From assembly GCF_947495275.1 (NCBI RefSeq), contig NZ_CANLYL010000009.1, positions 124,001 to 188,000 of the forward strand: a stretch of DNA of 64,000 nucleotides. Reading direction: 5' to 3'. The notes under the pieces were generated by a model, which saw only the letters and a list, made by a program, of their open reading frames with translations, had not been told where the DNA came from and made no database searches. Shown here one piece after another: positions 16,355 to 23,349 of this stretch (within the stretch, counting starts at the first letter, position 1; each line of letters begins with the position of its first letter). Origin of the DNA: an uncultured Roseobacter sp. (GTDB taxonomy: Bacteria; Pseudomonadota; Alphaproteobacteria; Rhodobacterales; Rhodobacteraceae). The translations under genes were made by a program, and so were the position numbers.

Positions 16355-16858
16355 ATGCTGAAACGAACGTTGTTAAAGTCGGTTTGTGCACTGCCCCTCT
16401 GGTCATGGCCTGAGATGTCAGGGGCGGCGGGGCAGATCACCGAGCGTGACCTATCCTTTGACTGGCGCCACACCAGAGATCGTTTGATCTGCACGTTTCA
16501 CGCGCCCACGCGCGGTTGGCTCGCGGTCGGCTTTAACGCCGAAAGAACCCTGAAGGGTACCCGTTTTGTCATTGCGGCACGTGCGGATGATACCCTGCTT
16601 GTCGAAGAGCACATTGCGATCGTTCCGGGACATGACCCCGTGGAAAAGCTTGGCTTGTCCTGCGCTGTGACGAAGGCCGAGGTTGTGCATACCCCGGGTG
16701 GATCACAGCTGCGGTTTGCCTATCCGCTGACCTTCCCTGGCCAGCCAAGGCTGTCTCTTGCGCCAAAAATGGCGACGCATCTGCTTCTGGCCTGGTCGCA
16801 AGATACCGGTTTCGACCATCACTCGGCATGGCGGAAGCACTACGACATCACCCTGTAA
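16355..16858 (+). CDS. DOMON-domain protein, probably periplasmic
   Basis: 167 aa. A basic start and hydrophobic stretch (LLKSVCALPLWSWPEMSGAAG, residues 5-25) suggest export. The rest is a DOMON beta-sandwich (LSFDWRHTRDRLICTFHAPTRGWLAVGFN, then RFVIAARADDTLLVEEHIA, LRFAYPLTF, THLLLAWSQDTGFDHHS). DOMON domains bind haem or sugars in redox or adhesion proteins; the conserved GWLAVGFN signature is present, while the axial haem ligands cannot be assigned with certainty. The gene is divergent from marR and followed by a 104-residue partner. Confidence 0.75.
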   Translation: MLKRTLLKSVCALPLWSWPEMSGAAGQITERDLSFDWRHTRDRLICTFHAPTRGWLAVGFNAERTLKGTRFVIAARADDTLLVEEHIAIVPGHDPVEKLGLSCAVTKAEVVHTPGGSQLRFAYPLTFPGQPRLSLAPKMATHLLLAWSQDTGFDHHSAWRKHYDITL

Positions 16859-16878
16859 TTCAGAAAGAGGATAGAAGA

Positions 16879-17193
16879 ATGGAAACTCTGACCGACGCAA
16901 TTCTCGCAATCATCATGATCGGTAACACGCATTACGTTGACGTAGGCGCGGGTTCGGACGCAATTATTTTCTATGAAACCGAAAAGACGGCCCATATGAC
17001 ATTGCCGGGCAAGGAGCCGCTGGTCGGAGACATGACGGTTTACGCCGACGGGTATCATGTCGCCTGGCAGGGTGGCCCCGCCGGTGACTGGCAGATTGCC
17101 CATGAGGCCGGTGCGTTCACCTATATCGGCCCAGACGGTAAAGCAGCCGGGACGATCACGAAAATCGTTCCCGGTAACTCTGAAGGATACTGA
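16879..17193 (+). CDS. Hypothetical protein paired with the DOMON gene
   Basis: 104 aa from ATG 16879, preceded by AAAGAGG; the in-frame ATG at 16828 lies inside the DOMON gene. No family recognised. The sequence alternates short beta-strand-like segments with Gly/Asp turns (HYVDVGAGSDAIIFYETEKTA, YADGYHVAWQGGPAGDWQIA, FTYIGPDGKAAGTI), suggesting a compact all-beta domain, and it has no obvious signal peptide. Operon with the DOMON gene (20-base gap) suggests shared MarR control. Confidence 0.65.
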   Translation: METLTDAILAIIMIGNTHYVDVGAGSDAIIFYETEKTAHMTLPGKEPLVGDMTVYADGYHVAWQGGPAGDWQIAHEAGAFTYIGPDGKAAGTITKIVPGNSEGY

Positions 17194-17529
17194 ACGTGAT
17201 ACGCGCGGTCCACGCCGCGCTGTTGAAACCCGCTTCGAAAACATAAAGCCGCGACCCTGCAACCTGCTGTCGATTACAACATGGAACGACGCCATGCCGC
17301 GCAGGTTGCCTGCGTGTTCGGGACGGGCGCGGACCACCCAAAACCGCATCCATCACAAGAGCCGCAGCTTCTTAGTTGCGGTCGTTGCGCGGCGGCGAAA
17401 ACCCGCCTGAACTCACAACGCGCTGATGGAATTCGAGATTTAGCCTATACTGACGTTGCGTGAGGTTCGATCGGCGACCATCTACTGTCGATCCCCGTTC
17501 AAGTTTAATCAGTTTCACAGGTCATCCAT
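17194..17529. other. Intergenic region upstream of the SARP-hydrolase gene
   Basis: 336 bases. A hairpin GCGCGG-N6-CCGCGC at 17203-17220 lies just after the preceding stop but lacks a T tract. One isolated CACAACG occurs at 17414 and an inverted CAACG (as CGTTG) near 17454, but there is no repeat array like those around 19.3, 20.3 and 23.2 kb. No gene seen. Confidence 0.4.
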
Positions 17530-19119
17530 TTGTCATCGAAATCAAAAAAGCCAAATACCGCCCCACAAGCGACCGCGCAGACCGGTCTGGAAATCTCCTT
17601 CTTCGGCGATTTACGGGTGGTTCGCGACGGGACGGAGGTCCCGCTTCCGGCATCACGCAAAGCCCGGGCTCTTTTGGCCTTTCTGGTTGAAACCGGTCGC
17701 CCCCATCGACGGGAACGCCTGTGCGAGCTTTTCTGGGATCTGCCGGATGATCCCAAAGCGGCGTTGCGCTGGTCGCTAAGTAAGCTGCGTAAGGTGGTCG
17801 ATACGCCTGAGCGTGTTCGCATCGTTGCGGACCGAGAACGCGTGGCTTTTGATGGTGAAGGGCTGTCGATTGACATTCTGGATGTTCAGGCACGGTTGCG
17901 CAGCGGCGCAGAGGGCTTGTCGGTTGCCGAGTTGGAAGACCTGGCCCTGCGCCTTGATGCGGTAGTTCTGGACGGGCTTGACGAAGCCGGAAGCGATGCG
18001 TTCCGGTCGTGGCTCGCAGCGGTGCGTGACGATGCAGGTGCGGCGCGTAAAGAGGTTCTTCGGCTGCTGGCCCTGCGCTCTGATGGTACGTCCAAATGGA
18101 TGCGTCTGTGGCGCGAGGCGGCGCCAGAGGACGCAGGGGCCTTCGCGCGAACGCAGCACGCTCCCGGCTTTGGCGAGAAACAGGATGCGCTCCAAGGACC
18201 TGATGCGCAAAAACCTGGCCGGTTGCTGGTCCAAGACCATCGGTTGCCTCGACAAGCAAACGCCGAAGCCCTTCGCGCGCAACGCATTGGCTTTTGCGAT
18301 GCGGCGGATGGCACCAAGATTGCCTATGCGTTGGTCGGATCGGGGGCTCCCATTCTGAAAGCCGCCAACTGGCTCACGCATCTCGAATTCGACTGGGCAA
18401 CGCCGATATGGGGCGAGTGTTTCTCGGAGGTCGCGCGGGATCGGACCCTGATCCGCTATGATGAACGGGGGTGTGGCCTGTCGGATTGGGACGTCGAAAA
18501 CCTGAGCTTCGATGCATTTGTCGAAGACCTCGAAGCCGTCGCCGACAAGTTGCAGCTAAAGCGCTTTCCGCTGCTCGGCATCTCGCAGGGCGCGGCGGTT
18601 GCCATCGAATACGCCGTGCGCCATCCCAAACGGGTGTCGGGGCTGATCCTCTTTGGCAGCTATGCCGCAGGTTGGCGACACCTTGCCAGCCCCGAAGAGC
18701 AGGCGCGACGCGAGGCGGTGCGCAACCTGACAGTGGTTGGCTGGGGCACGGAAAACCCTGCCTACCGGCACATTTTTTCCAAGACGTTCATGCCCGATGC
18801 GGGCGCTGACGACCTCGCGTGGTTCGATGAATTCCAGCGGCGGACCACCTCGCCACAGAATGCTGCGCGCTTTCAGGATGCGTTCGGCGACATTGACGTG
18901 CGTCACAGGCTGGATCAGGTCAAGGCCCCCACGATCGTGCTGCATTCCAAGGGTGACCAGCGCATTCCTCTGGCACAAGGACGTGCGGTGGCATCGGGCA
19001 TCGCGGATGCCCGCTTTGTGCCGCTGGAGAGCCGCAATCACGTGCTGGTCGACTACGAACCCGCGTGGCGCACCGGTATGGATGCAATCCGGGATTTCAT
19101 GAAGGCGCATGATCTTTGA
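17530..19119 (+). CDS. SARP-type DNA-binding domain fused to an alpha/beta hydrolase
   Basis: 529 aa from TTG 17530 (a later start is possible). Residues 18-108 form an OmpR/SARP-like winged helix (LEISFFGDLRVVRDG, SRKARALLAFLVETGRPHRRERLCELFW, RWSLSKLRKVVD). Residues 110-180 look like a shortened bacterial transcriptional activation domain, then a linker. Residues 252-529 are an alpha/beta hydrolase of the haloperoxidase/epoxide-hydrolase type (DAADGTKIAYALVGSG, IRYDERGCGLSDW) with an apparently intact triad: Ser352 in GISQG, Asp476 in SKGDQRIP and His504 in RNHVLV. Such a fusion could couple sensing or turnover of a small ester or lactone to transcription. SARPs bind direct repeats at about one-turn spacing, and three arrays of such repeats follow within 4 kb. 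Targets and ligand are unknown. Confidence 0.8.
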   Translation: MSSKSKKPNTAPQATAQTGLEISFFGDLRVVRDGTEVPLPASRKARALLAFLVETGRPHRRERLCELFWDLPDDPKAALRWSLSKLRKVVDTPERVRIVADRERVAFDGEGLSIDILDVQARLRSGAEGLSVAELEDLALRLDAVVLDGLDEAGSDAFRSWLAAVRDDAGAARKEVLRLLALRSDGTSKWMRLWREAAPEDAGAFARTQHAPGFGEKQDALQGPDAQKPGRLLVQDHRLPRQANAEALRAQRIGFCDAADGTKIAYALVGSGAPILKAANWLTHLEFDWATPIWGECFSEVARDRTLIRYDERGCGLSDWDVENLSFDAFVEDLEAVADKLQLKRFPLLGISQGAAVAIEYAVRHPKRVSGLILFGSYAAGWRHLASPEEQARREAVRNLTVVGWGTENPAYRHIFSKTFMPDAGADDLAWFDEFQRRTTSPQNAARFQDAFGDIDVRHRLDQVKAPTIVLHSKGDQRIPLAQGRAVASGIADARFVPLESRNHVLVDYEPAWRTGMDAIRDFMKAHDL

Positions 19120-19256
19120 CGCGCTGTGGCTCTGACCGCACCCTGGATCCGCCTTCTGGCAACGTGACACATTCCTGATCATCGGGCGACCAAATCGAAG
19201 TCTGTTAGCACCGTTTGATCATCATCCTGCACCGATGCCGACGCTCATGCGAAAAA

Positions 19257-19314
19257 TACAAGGCCAATAGCGGGACAATACAACGGTCCTGACAGCGCTC
19301 GTCACAACGCTCGG
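19257..19314. repeat. Direct-repeat array A (four NACAASG units, spacing 22-12-12)
   Basis: Units begin at 19257 (TACAAGG), 19279 (TACAACG), 19291 (GACAGCG) and 19303 (CACAACG). A GCGAAAAA stretch precedes the first unit. The array lies between the SARP-hydrolase gene and the RTX-type pseudogene, ending 80 bases before the latter's ATG. The same unit order and spacing recur in array C and, shortened, in array B. Confidence 0.7.
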
Positions 19315-19394
19315 TCCCAGATGATCAACACGCGGCGCGAAGTGCTTCCCGGCACCCCCCCCCGCCGTGTGTTCATGTTGAAAGGAAAACACGT

Positions 19395-20203
19395 ATGAGT
19401 ACCACGCCCGAAATTCTGACCGGACCCTTCCGGGTCAACACAACCGGCTCGGCGGCCGAACCGCAGGCCGTTGTGATGGGCAACGGCAACCTTGTTGTTG
19501 CCTATATCTCCGAGCGGATCGGACAACAGACCACTGACGCCTTCTTTGTGCGTGGTCAGCAGTTCGATTTCGATGGAAATCGCATCGGCGAAGAGGCTCT
19601 TTTTTTAAGTTTCCTGAAGAGACGGACAGGGAGAATTTTGACATCATCGGGCTGGAAAGGAACCTCGTTGCGATCTTCGCTGATCAGGATTTGGGGGCAA
19701 CGGCGATGTGCCGTTTATCGGGGTGTTCAATATCAGCGCTGGCGGCCGGGCAAGTTTTGTAAAAGGTCGGAGCGAAAATGTCGGTGTCAGGGCCGTCGAG
19801 CATTTTGACTTCGCGCTCACGAAGCGCGGTAGCAGTGGCTGGATTGCCCATTCGCTTGGCCGGCGCAGCAATCTTTATCACCCGCGATACGCTGCGTCAG
19901 GCCTCGGACGCAAAAGATACGGAGGTGGTACAGGGGCTTGGTGCACGCGGGGGCAGTGATGACGATCTGCAATCCACGGCGCTGGCCAATGGCAACATCG
20001 TGCTGCTTGATGACCGCGACGGCGACAGCAATACGGAAGGCCGGTTCGAGGCGCGGATCGTGTCCCTCGGTGGCAGTACCATCAGAAGCGTTTTCCTTGG
20101 GAATGGCGGGTTCAGAAACTATGCCGGCACCATTCAGGCCCTGCAAGGCGATGACGTGCTCACAGGCGCGGGCGATGAGGATGTCCCTGACCTTAAGGCG
20201 ACC
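19395..20203 (+). pseudogene. Frameshifted and truncated RTX-type repeat protein gene
   Basis: The first 70 or so codons (MSTTPEILTGPFRVNTTGSA, QFDFDGNRIGEEALF) match the start of the intact protein encoded at 21325 (MAITPEVFVAPVQANATPRA, VFDYDGNRIGSQLLF). At a run of seven T (19600-19606) homology moves to another frame (FPEETDRENFDIIGLERNLV). At a run of five G (about 19694) it moves again (GNGDVPFIGVFNISAGGR), and a third shift near 19830-19870 leads to ALANGNIVLLDDRDGDSN, matching VLTNGNLIVLVDPDGDG. The end keeps only DDVLTGAGDED of the calcium-binding repeats and lacks the secretion tail. Two of the shifts sit in homopolymers, so sequencing error cannot be fully excluded, but the truncated C terminus supports real decay. 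Confidence 0.75.
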
Positions 20204-20283
20204 TGATCGGCTCTGGCTCAGACCGCTGGTGAGCGGCCAACAGGGTGCTCACCTGACCCCGCCACCCCGTCGTCAACGCGCAT

Positions 20284-20339
20284 TACAACGCTGCGGGGCG
20301 CAAATACAACGCCAATACAACGGTGATGACAACGCTTTG
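20284..20339. repeat. Direct-repeat array B (units TACAACG/GACAACG, spacing 21-11-12)
   Basis: Units begin at 20284, 20305, 20316 and 20328. The last three closely match arrays A and C (TACAACGGTNNTGACAACGCT core). The first unit also resembles coding remnant of the upstream pseudogene (codons for YNAAG, as in the intact paralogue at 22314), so its membership is uncertain. The array sits between the pseudogene and a terminator upstream of the VPLPA gene. Confidence 0.55.
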
Positions 20340-20496
20340 GCCAAGGCGCTTCGCCTATAACGACCCGGGGATAGATTCGCCCCGCCGGTGCCCTGTCCTT
20401 CAACAGTGGTGCCGGGCCGAGCAGAATTTAGGGCGGCCGTTTATCGCCCGCAAAAGTAGTTATTAACAAGTACGCAAAGTTATTTTTGACCATAAA

Positions 20497-20540
20497 GCCC
20501 GGTGCCGGATTCCTAGAAAGGCACCGGGCCCCCTTTTTCC
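20497..20540 (+). terminator. Intrinsic terminator upstream of the second VPLPA-CTERM gene
   Basis: A perfect 10-bp stem GCCCGGTGCC / GGCACCGGGC with a 13-base loop is followed by CCCCCTTTTT. A second G+C-rich hairpin (AGGGCC-GG-GGCCCT, near 20582-20595) and a TTTTTT run come just before the gene, giving a leader with two possible stops between array B and the coding region. Confidence 0.7.
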
Positions 20541-20622
20541 CTCCCCGCCAATTGGCCTCGCTCCGACCCTTGCTTCCGCGAGGGCCGGGGCCCTATCACT
20601 CCTTTTTTCAGGAAAATCACAG

Positions 20623-21243
20623 ATGACAAGAATTCTCTCCCTCATCGCTGCCGCGCTCTTTGCCACCTCCCCAGCGCAAGCCGCCCTTGTCGCCGATATC
20701 TCGGGCACCCCCGGCAGCGGACAAACCACCTGGACCTTCAGCGGAACGGCCGTTCCAGATGGTGCGGGAAGCTTTAACGCGGACAGTTTCAGCCTTGCAA
20801 CGATATGGTCAGGACTGGGCGATTTTACCGCGCTACGGGCATCCATCCTGACCGATATCCAAGGCAAGGCCAGAGTACGAATTGATAACGAGACGCGCTG
20901 GATCGACGAGGTTGTTGTCAACGATGCAAATTCTGTACGTGGTGATCTTTTTGCCATCGGTGTGAACGGTGATGAAAATTTTGCATTCAGCGCCGGCTCT
21001 GAAATCACCTGGCAAGGCACTCTCACAGTTTTTGGGATCGACATTAACGTGCTGAGCGAAGGCGGTTTACCTTCGACGTTCGCGAGCTCGACATTTGGCG
21101 TCGAGGGCGTACAGCTCGACCTGGAACTGAACATCGCGGCGGATGAGATTTCCGCCGTGCCGCTGCCCGCAGGCGGCGCGCTGCTCCTCTCTGGTGTGGC
21201 CGGGATTGCCGCGCTGCGTCGGCGTAAAAAAGTCACCCGCTGA
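20623..21243 (+). CDS. Secreted VPLPA-CTERM protein
   Basis: 206 aa: signal peptide (residues 1-22, MTRILSLIAAALFATSPAQA), a beta-rich middle (TWTFSGTAVPDGAGSFNADSF, TLTVFGIDINVLSEGGLPSTF) and a C-terminal sorting tail VPLPAGGALLLSGVAGIAALRRRKK. VPLPA tails are the substrate class of a dedicated exosortase (XrtD type), not encoded here. AGGA precedes the ATG by 10 bases. Part of its sequence recurs as a remnant at 23043-23168, showing that the gene was once duplicated. The role is probably cell-surface or matrix, inferred from the tail only. Confidence 0.8.
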   Translation: MTRILSLIAAALFATSPAQAALVADISGTPGSGQTTWTFSGTAVPDGAGSFNADSFSLATIWSGLGDFTALRASILTDIQGKARVRIDNETRWIDEVVVNDANSVRGDLFAIGVNGDENFAFSAGSEITWQGTLTVFGIDINVLSEGGLPSTFASSTFGVEGVQLDLELNIAADEISAVPLPAGGALLLSGVAGIAALRRRKKVTR

Positions 21244-21324
21244 CGCACCAGCGAAGACACGCCCGCCCGGCACGTCCTGTCGGGCGAGGCCGCTCTTTGG
21301 CAATTTTTCAAAAGGATATCTGAC

Positions 21325-23040
21325 ATGGCTATCACACCCGAAGTGTTCGTCGCACCCGTCCAGGCGAACGCCACACCCCGAGCGTTACGCCCAAAAGTCG
21401 TTGCTCTCAGCGACAACCGGTTTCTTGTCGCCTTTTCCACCGAAACCGGCAGTTCCAGTGGCAGATACCGCATCCATGGTCAGGTGTTTGACTATGATGG
21501 CAATCGGATCGGGTCGCAGCTCCTCTTTCCCTTTGACTTCATCTCGGGGGGTGAAAAAAAAGAAATAGACGAGGAACGATTTTCGATGTCGACGATGGGC
21601 AATGGCAAGGTAGTCATCGGCACAGAGATGCGGCACTTTACGGCTGAGATTTCGACCCGGACGTTCCGGATTGACGAGGCTGGGACTATTCAGTCCATGG
21701 GCGATCAGTTCAAGCTTTTCAGCAATCAGGGCACGGGTCCCAGCAATCCTGAGGTCATTGGCTTTGGTGAGAACAGGTATCGGTTCATCTACGCCTTCTT
21801 GGGAAGGATTAGAGGCACCCTCAGGATTGGCGGTTTCAACGGTGGCACCCTGTTGCGTGAAAAACGGACTACCCAATATACCTCCCATGCCAACACCACC
21901 ATCGACGCCGACGTCCTGACGAACGGCAATCTGATCGTTCTGGTCGACCCGGACGGAGACGGTCGCCGTCGCGGGCAGCTTCACTTGTACCTGCTGCAGC
22001 AAGATGGCACGACGATCAGGGAAATCATCGGCGGCAGTGAGGATGGCAGGACGTTTCACGCAAAAGTCGTAGCCCTGACAGGCGGCGGTTTCGTCATCGC
22101 TTTTGCGGAGAATGACGGCGGTGATATCAACATCCTGTACCGCGTCTACAAGCAAAACGGCGACCCTTTGACGACCAATCTTGGTGCAGGCATCGACACC
22201 AATGGTACAGGCGACAACAACAATAACGAACCCGCGATTGTGCCGCTGCCTGATGGTGGCTTCATTCTCTTCTACGACAAGGACAGAGGGCTGTCCGAGT
22301 TTCGGGGGCGACGTTACAACGCTGCCGGTAGCCCGATGGGGGGTGATTTCCGGGTGGCCGCTGAACGCAGCGCACAGCCTGACGCGGCGCTGCTGGAGGA
22401 TGGCCGGGTGGCCGTTGCATATCGGGTGTCCGGGTCGGAGATCGTCAAGGTCGCGATCCTCAATGGCATGCCGGAGGTGATCCGCGGGACCGATGCCGCT
22501 GATACGTTGCTTGGCACGGACGACAACGATGTGATCCTGGGTCTGGGCGGTGATGATACGCTCAGCGGCAGAGATGGTAATGACAGGCTCGATGGTGGCG
22601 CGGGCGATGACACGGTGACCGGCGGAGCCGGAAATGACACGGTCCGGGGTGGTCCGGGCGCTGATACGCTCTTCGGCTTTTCGGGGAATGACTTCCTTGA
22701 GGGAGGTACCGGCAACGATGTGCTGGATGGTGGGCAAGGTGCTGACCGGTTCATCTTTGTGGATGATGATGGCGTCAATGAAATCCGCGACTTCGATGCA
22801 TCCCCGACCGGGGACAGGATCGACCTGCGCGCGGTCAGCCGGATCAACAGCTTTGCGGACCTGCGAGCCCTTTACCTGAACCAGACCAATGCATTGGTGA
22901 GTGTCGGCCCGGGTGGCGAAGTCGTCACAACGCAGGCTGAAGAACTGGGAGATGTGGTTATCGACGATGGCGCGGGCTTGCGGATCATCCTCAAAGGGAT
23001 CGACATCGCCGATCTGACAGCCAGCAACTTCATCTTCTGA
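21325..23040 (+). CDS. RTX-type calcium-binding protein, putative type I secreted
   Basis: 571 aa, no signal peptide. The N-terminal two thirds is a run of beta-propeller-like repeats with a recurring pattern of L-x-D/G-G-x-hydrophobic (LSDNRFLVAFSTE, LTNGNLIVLVDPDGDG, LTGGGFVIAFAENDGGD, LPDGGFILFYDKDRG, LEDGRVAVAYRVSG). Residues about 385-478 hold glycine/aspartate nonapeptides (GGDDTLSGRDGNDRLDGGAG, GGTGNDVLDGGQGADRF) that fold on calcium. The end, LTASNFIF, fits the hydrophobic C-terminal signal of type I secreted proteins. No transporter genes are adjacent. AAAGGA lies 10 bases before the start. A decayed paralogue lies 1.1 kb upstream. Confidence 0.85.
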   Translation: MAITPEVFVAPVQANATPRALRPKVVALSDNRFLVAFSTETGSSSGRYRIHGQVFDYDGNRIGSQLLFPFDFISGGEKKEIDEERFSMSTMGNGKVVIGTEMRHFTAEISTRTFRIDEAGTIQSMGDQFKLFSNQGTGPSNPEVIGFGENRYRFIYAFLGRIRGTLRIGGFNGGTLLREKRTTQYTSHANTTIDADVLTNGNLIVLVDPDGDGRRRGQLHLYLLQQDGTTIREIIGGSEDGRTFHAKVVALTGGGFVIAFAENDGGDINILYRVYKQNGDPLTTNLGAGIDTNGTGDNNNNEPAIVPLPDGGFILFYDKDRGLSEFRGRRYNAAGSPMGGDFRVAAERSAQPDAALLEDGRVAVAYRVSGSEIVKVAILNGMPEVIRGTDAADTLLGTDDNDVILGLGGDDTLSGRDGNDRLDGGAGDDTVTGGAGNDTVRGGPGADTLFGFSGNDFLEGGTGNDVLDGGQGADRFIFVDDDGVNEIRDFDASPTGDRIDLRAVSRINSFADLRALYLNQTNALVSVGPGGEVVTTQAEELGDVVIDDGAGLRIILKGIDIADLTASNFIF

Positions 23041-23042
23041 AG

Positions 23043-23168
23043 GGGGCCTTTGGTATCGACATCAACGATATGAACAGCAGCGGCCTGCCAGTGACCTTCA
23101 TGTCCTTCAACTTTGGATTTGAGGAAAGCGGTGTGCTGGATCTCGCGCCGAGTCATCCATGGGGGTAG
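23043..23168 (+). pseudogene. Remnant of a second VPLPA-CTERM-type gene
   Basis: Directly after the RTX gene an open stretch reads FGIDINDMNSSGLPVTFMSF and then NFGFEESGVLDLAP before a TAG. This aligns with residues about 137-168 of the protein encoded at 20623 (FGIDINVLSEGGLPSTF, STFGVEGVQLDLEL). There is no start, signal peptide or sorting tail. It is best read as the leftover of a duplicated RTX/VPLPA gene pair. Confidence 0.65.
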
Positions 23169-23204
23169 CTTCGCATTTTTGCGGGCCACGGCGTCGCCGC
23201 GAAA

Positions 23205-23262
23205 AACAACGATAGCGCGGCGCCATTACCACGGTTGTGACAACGATCGCGACAACGCTTGG
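23205..23262. repeat. Direct-repeat array C (four NAC(A/C)ACG units, spacing 22-12-12)
   Basis: Units begin at 23205 (AACAACG), 23227 (TACCACG), 23239 (GACAACG) and 23251 (GACAACG), exactly the 22-12-12 spacing of array A, again preceded by GCGAAAAA. The array ends 87 bases before the cytochrome P450 ATG, nearly the same distance as array A to the RTX pseudogene. Confidence 0.7.
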
Positions 23263-23349
23263 GCCCTAGGTCCGCCACAAAATTCAGGCGTTACCCCCTC
23301 ATATTTTGGGCGTGTGTGACGCTTGACGCAAAAAAACCGGAGTGATCCC

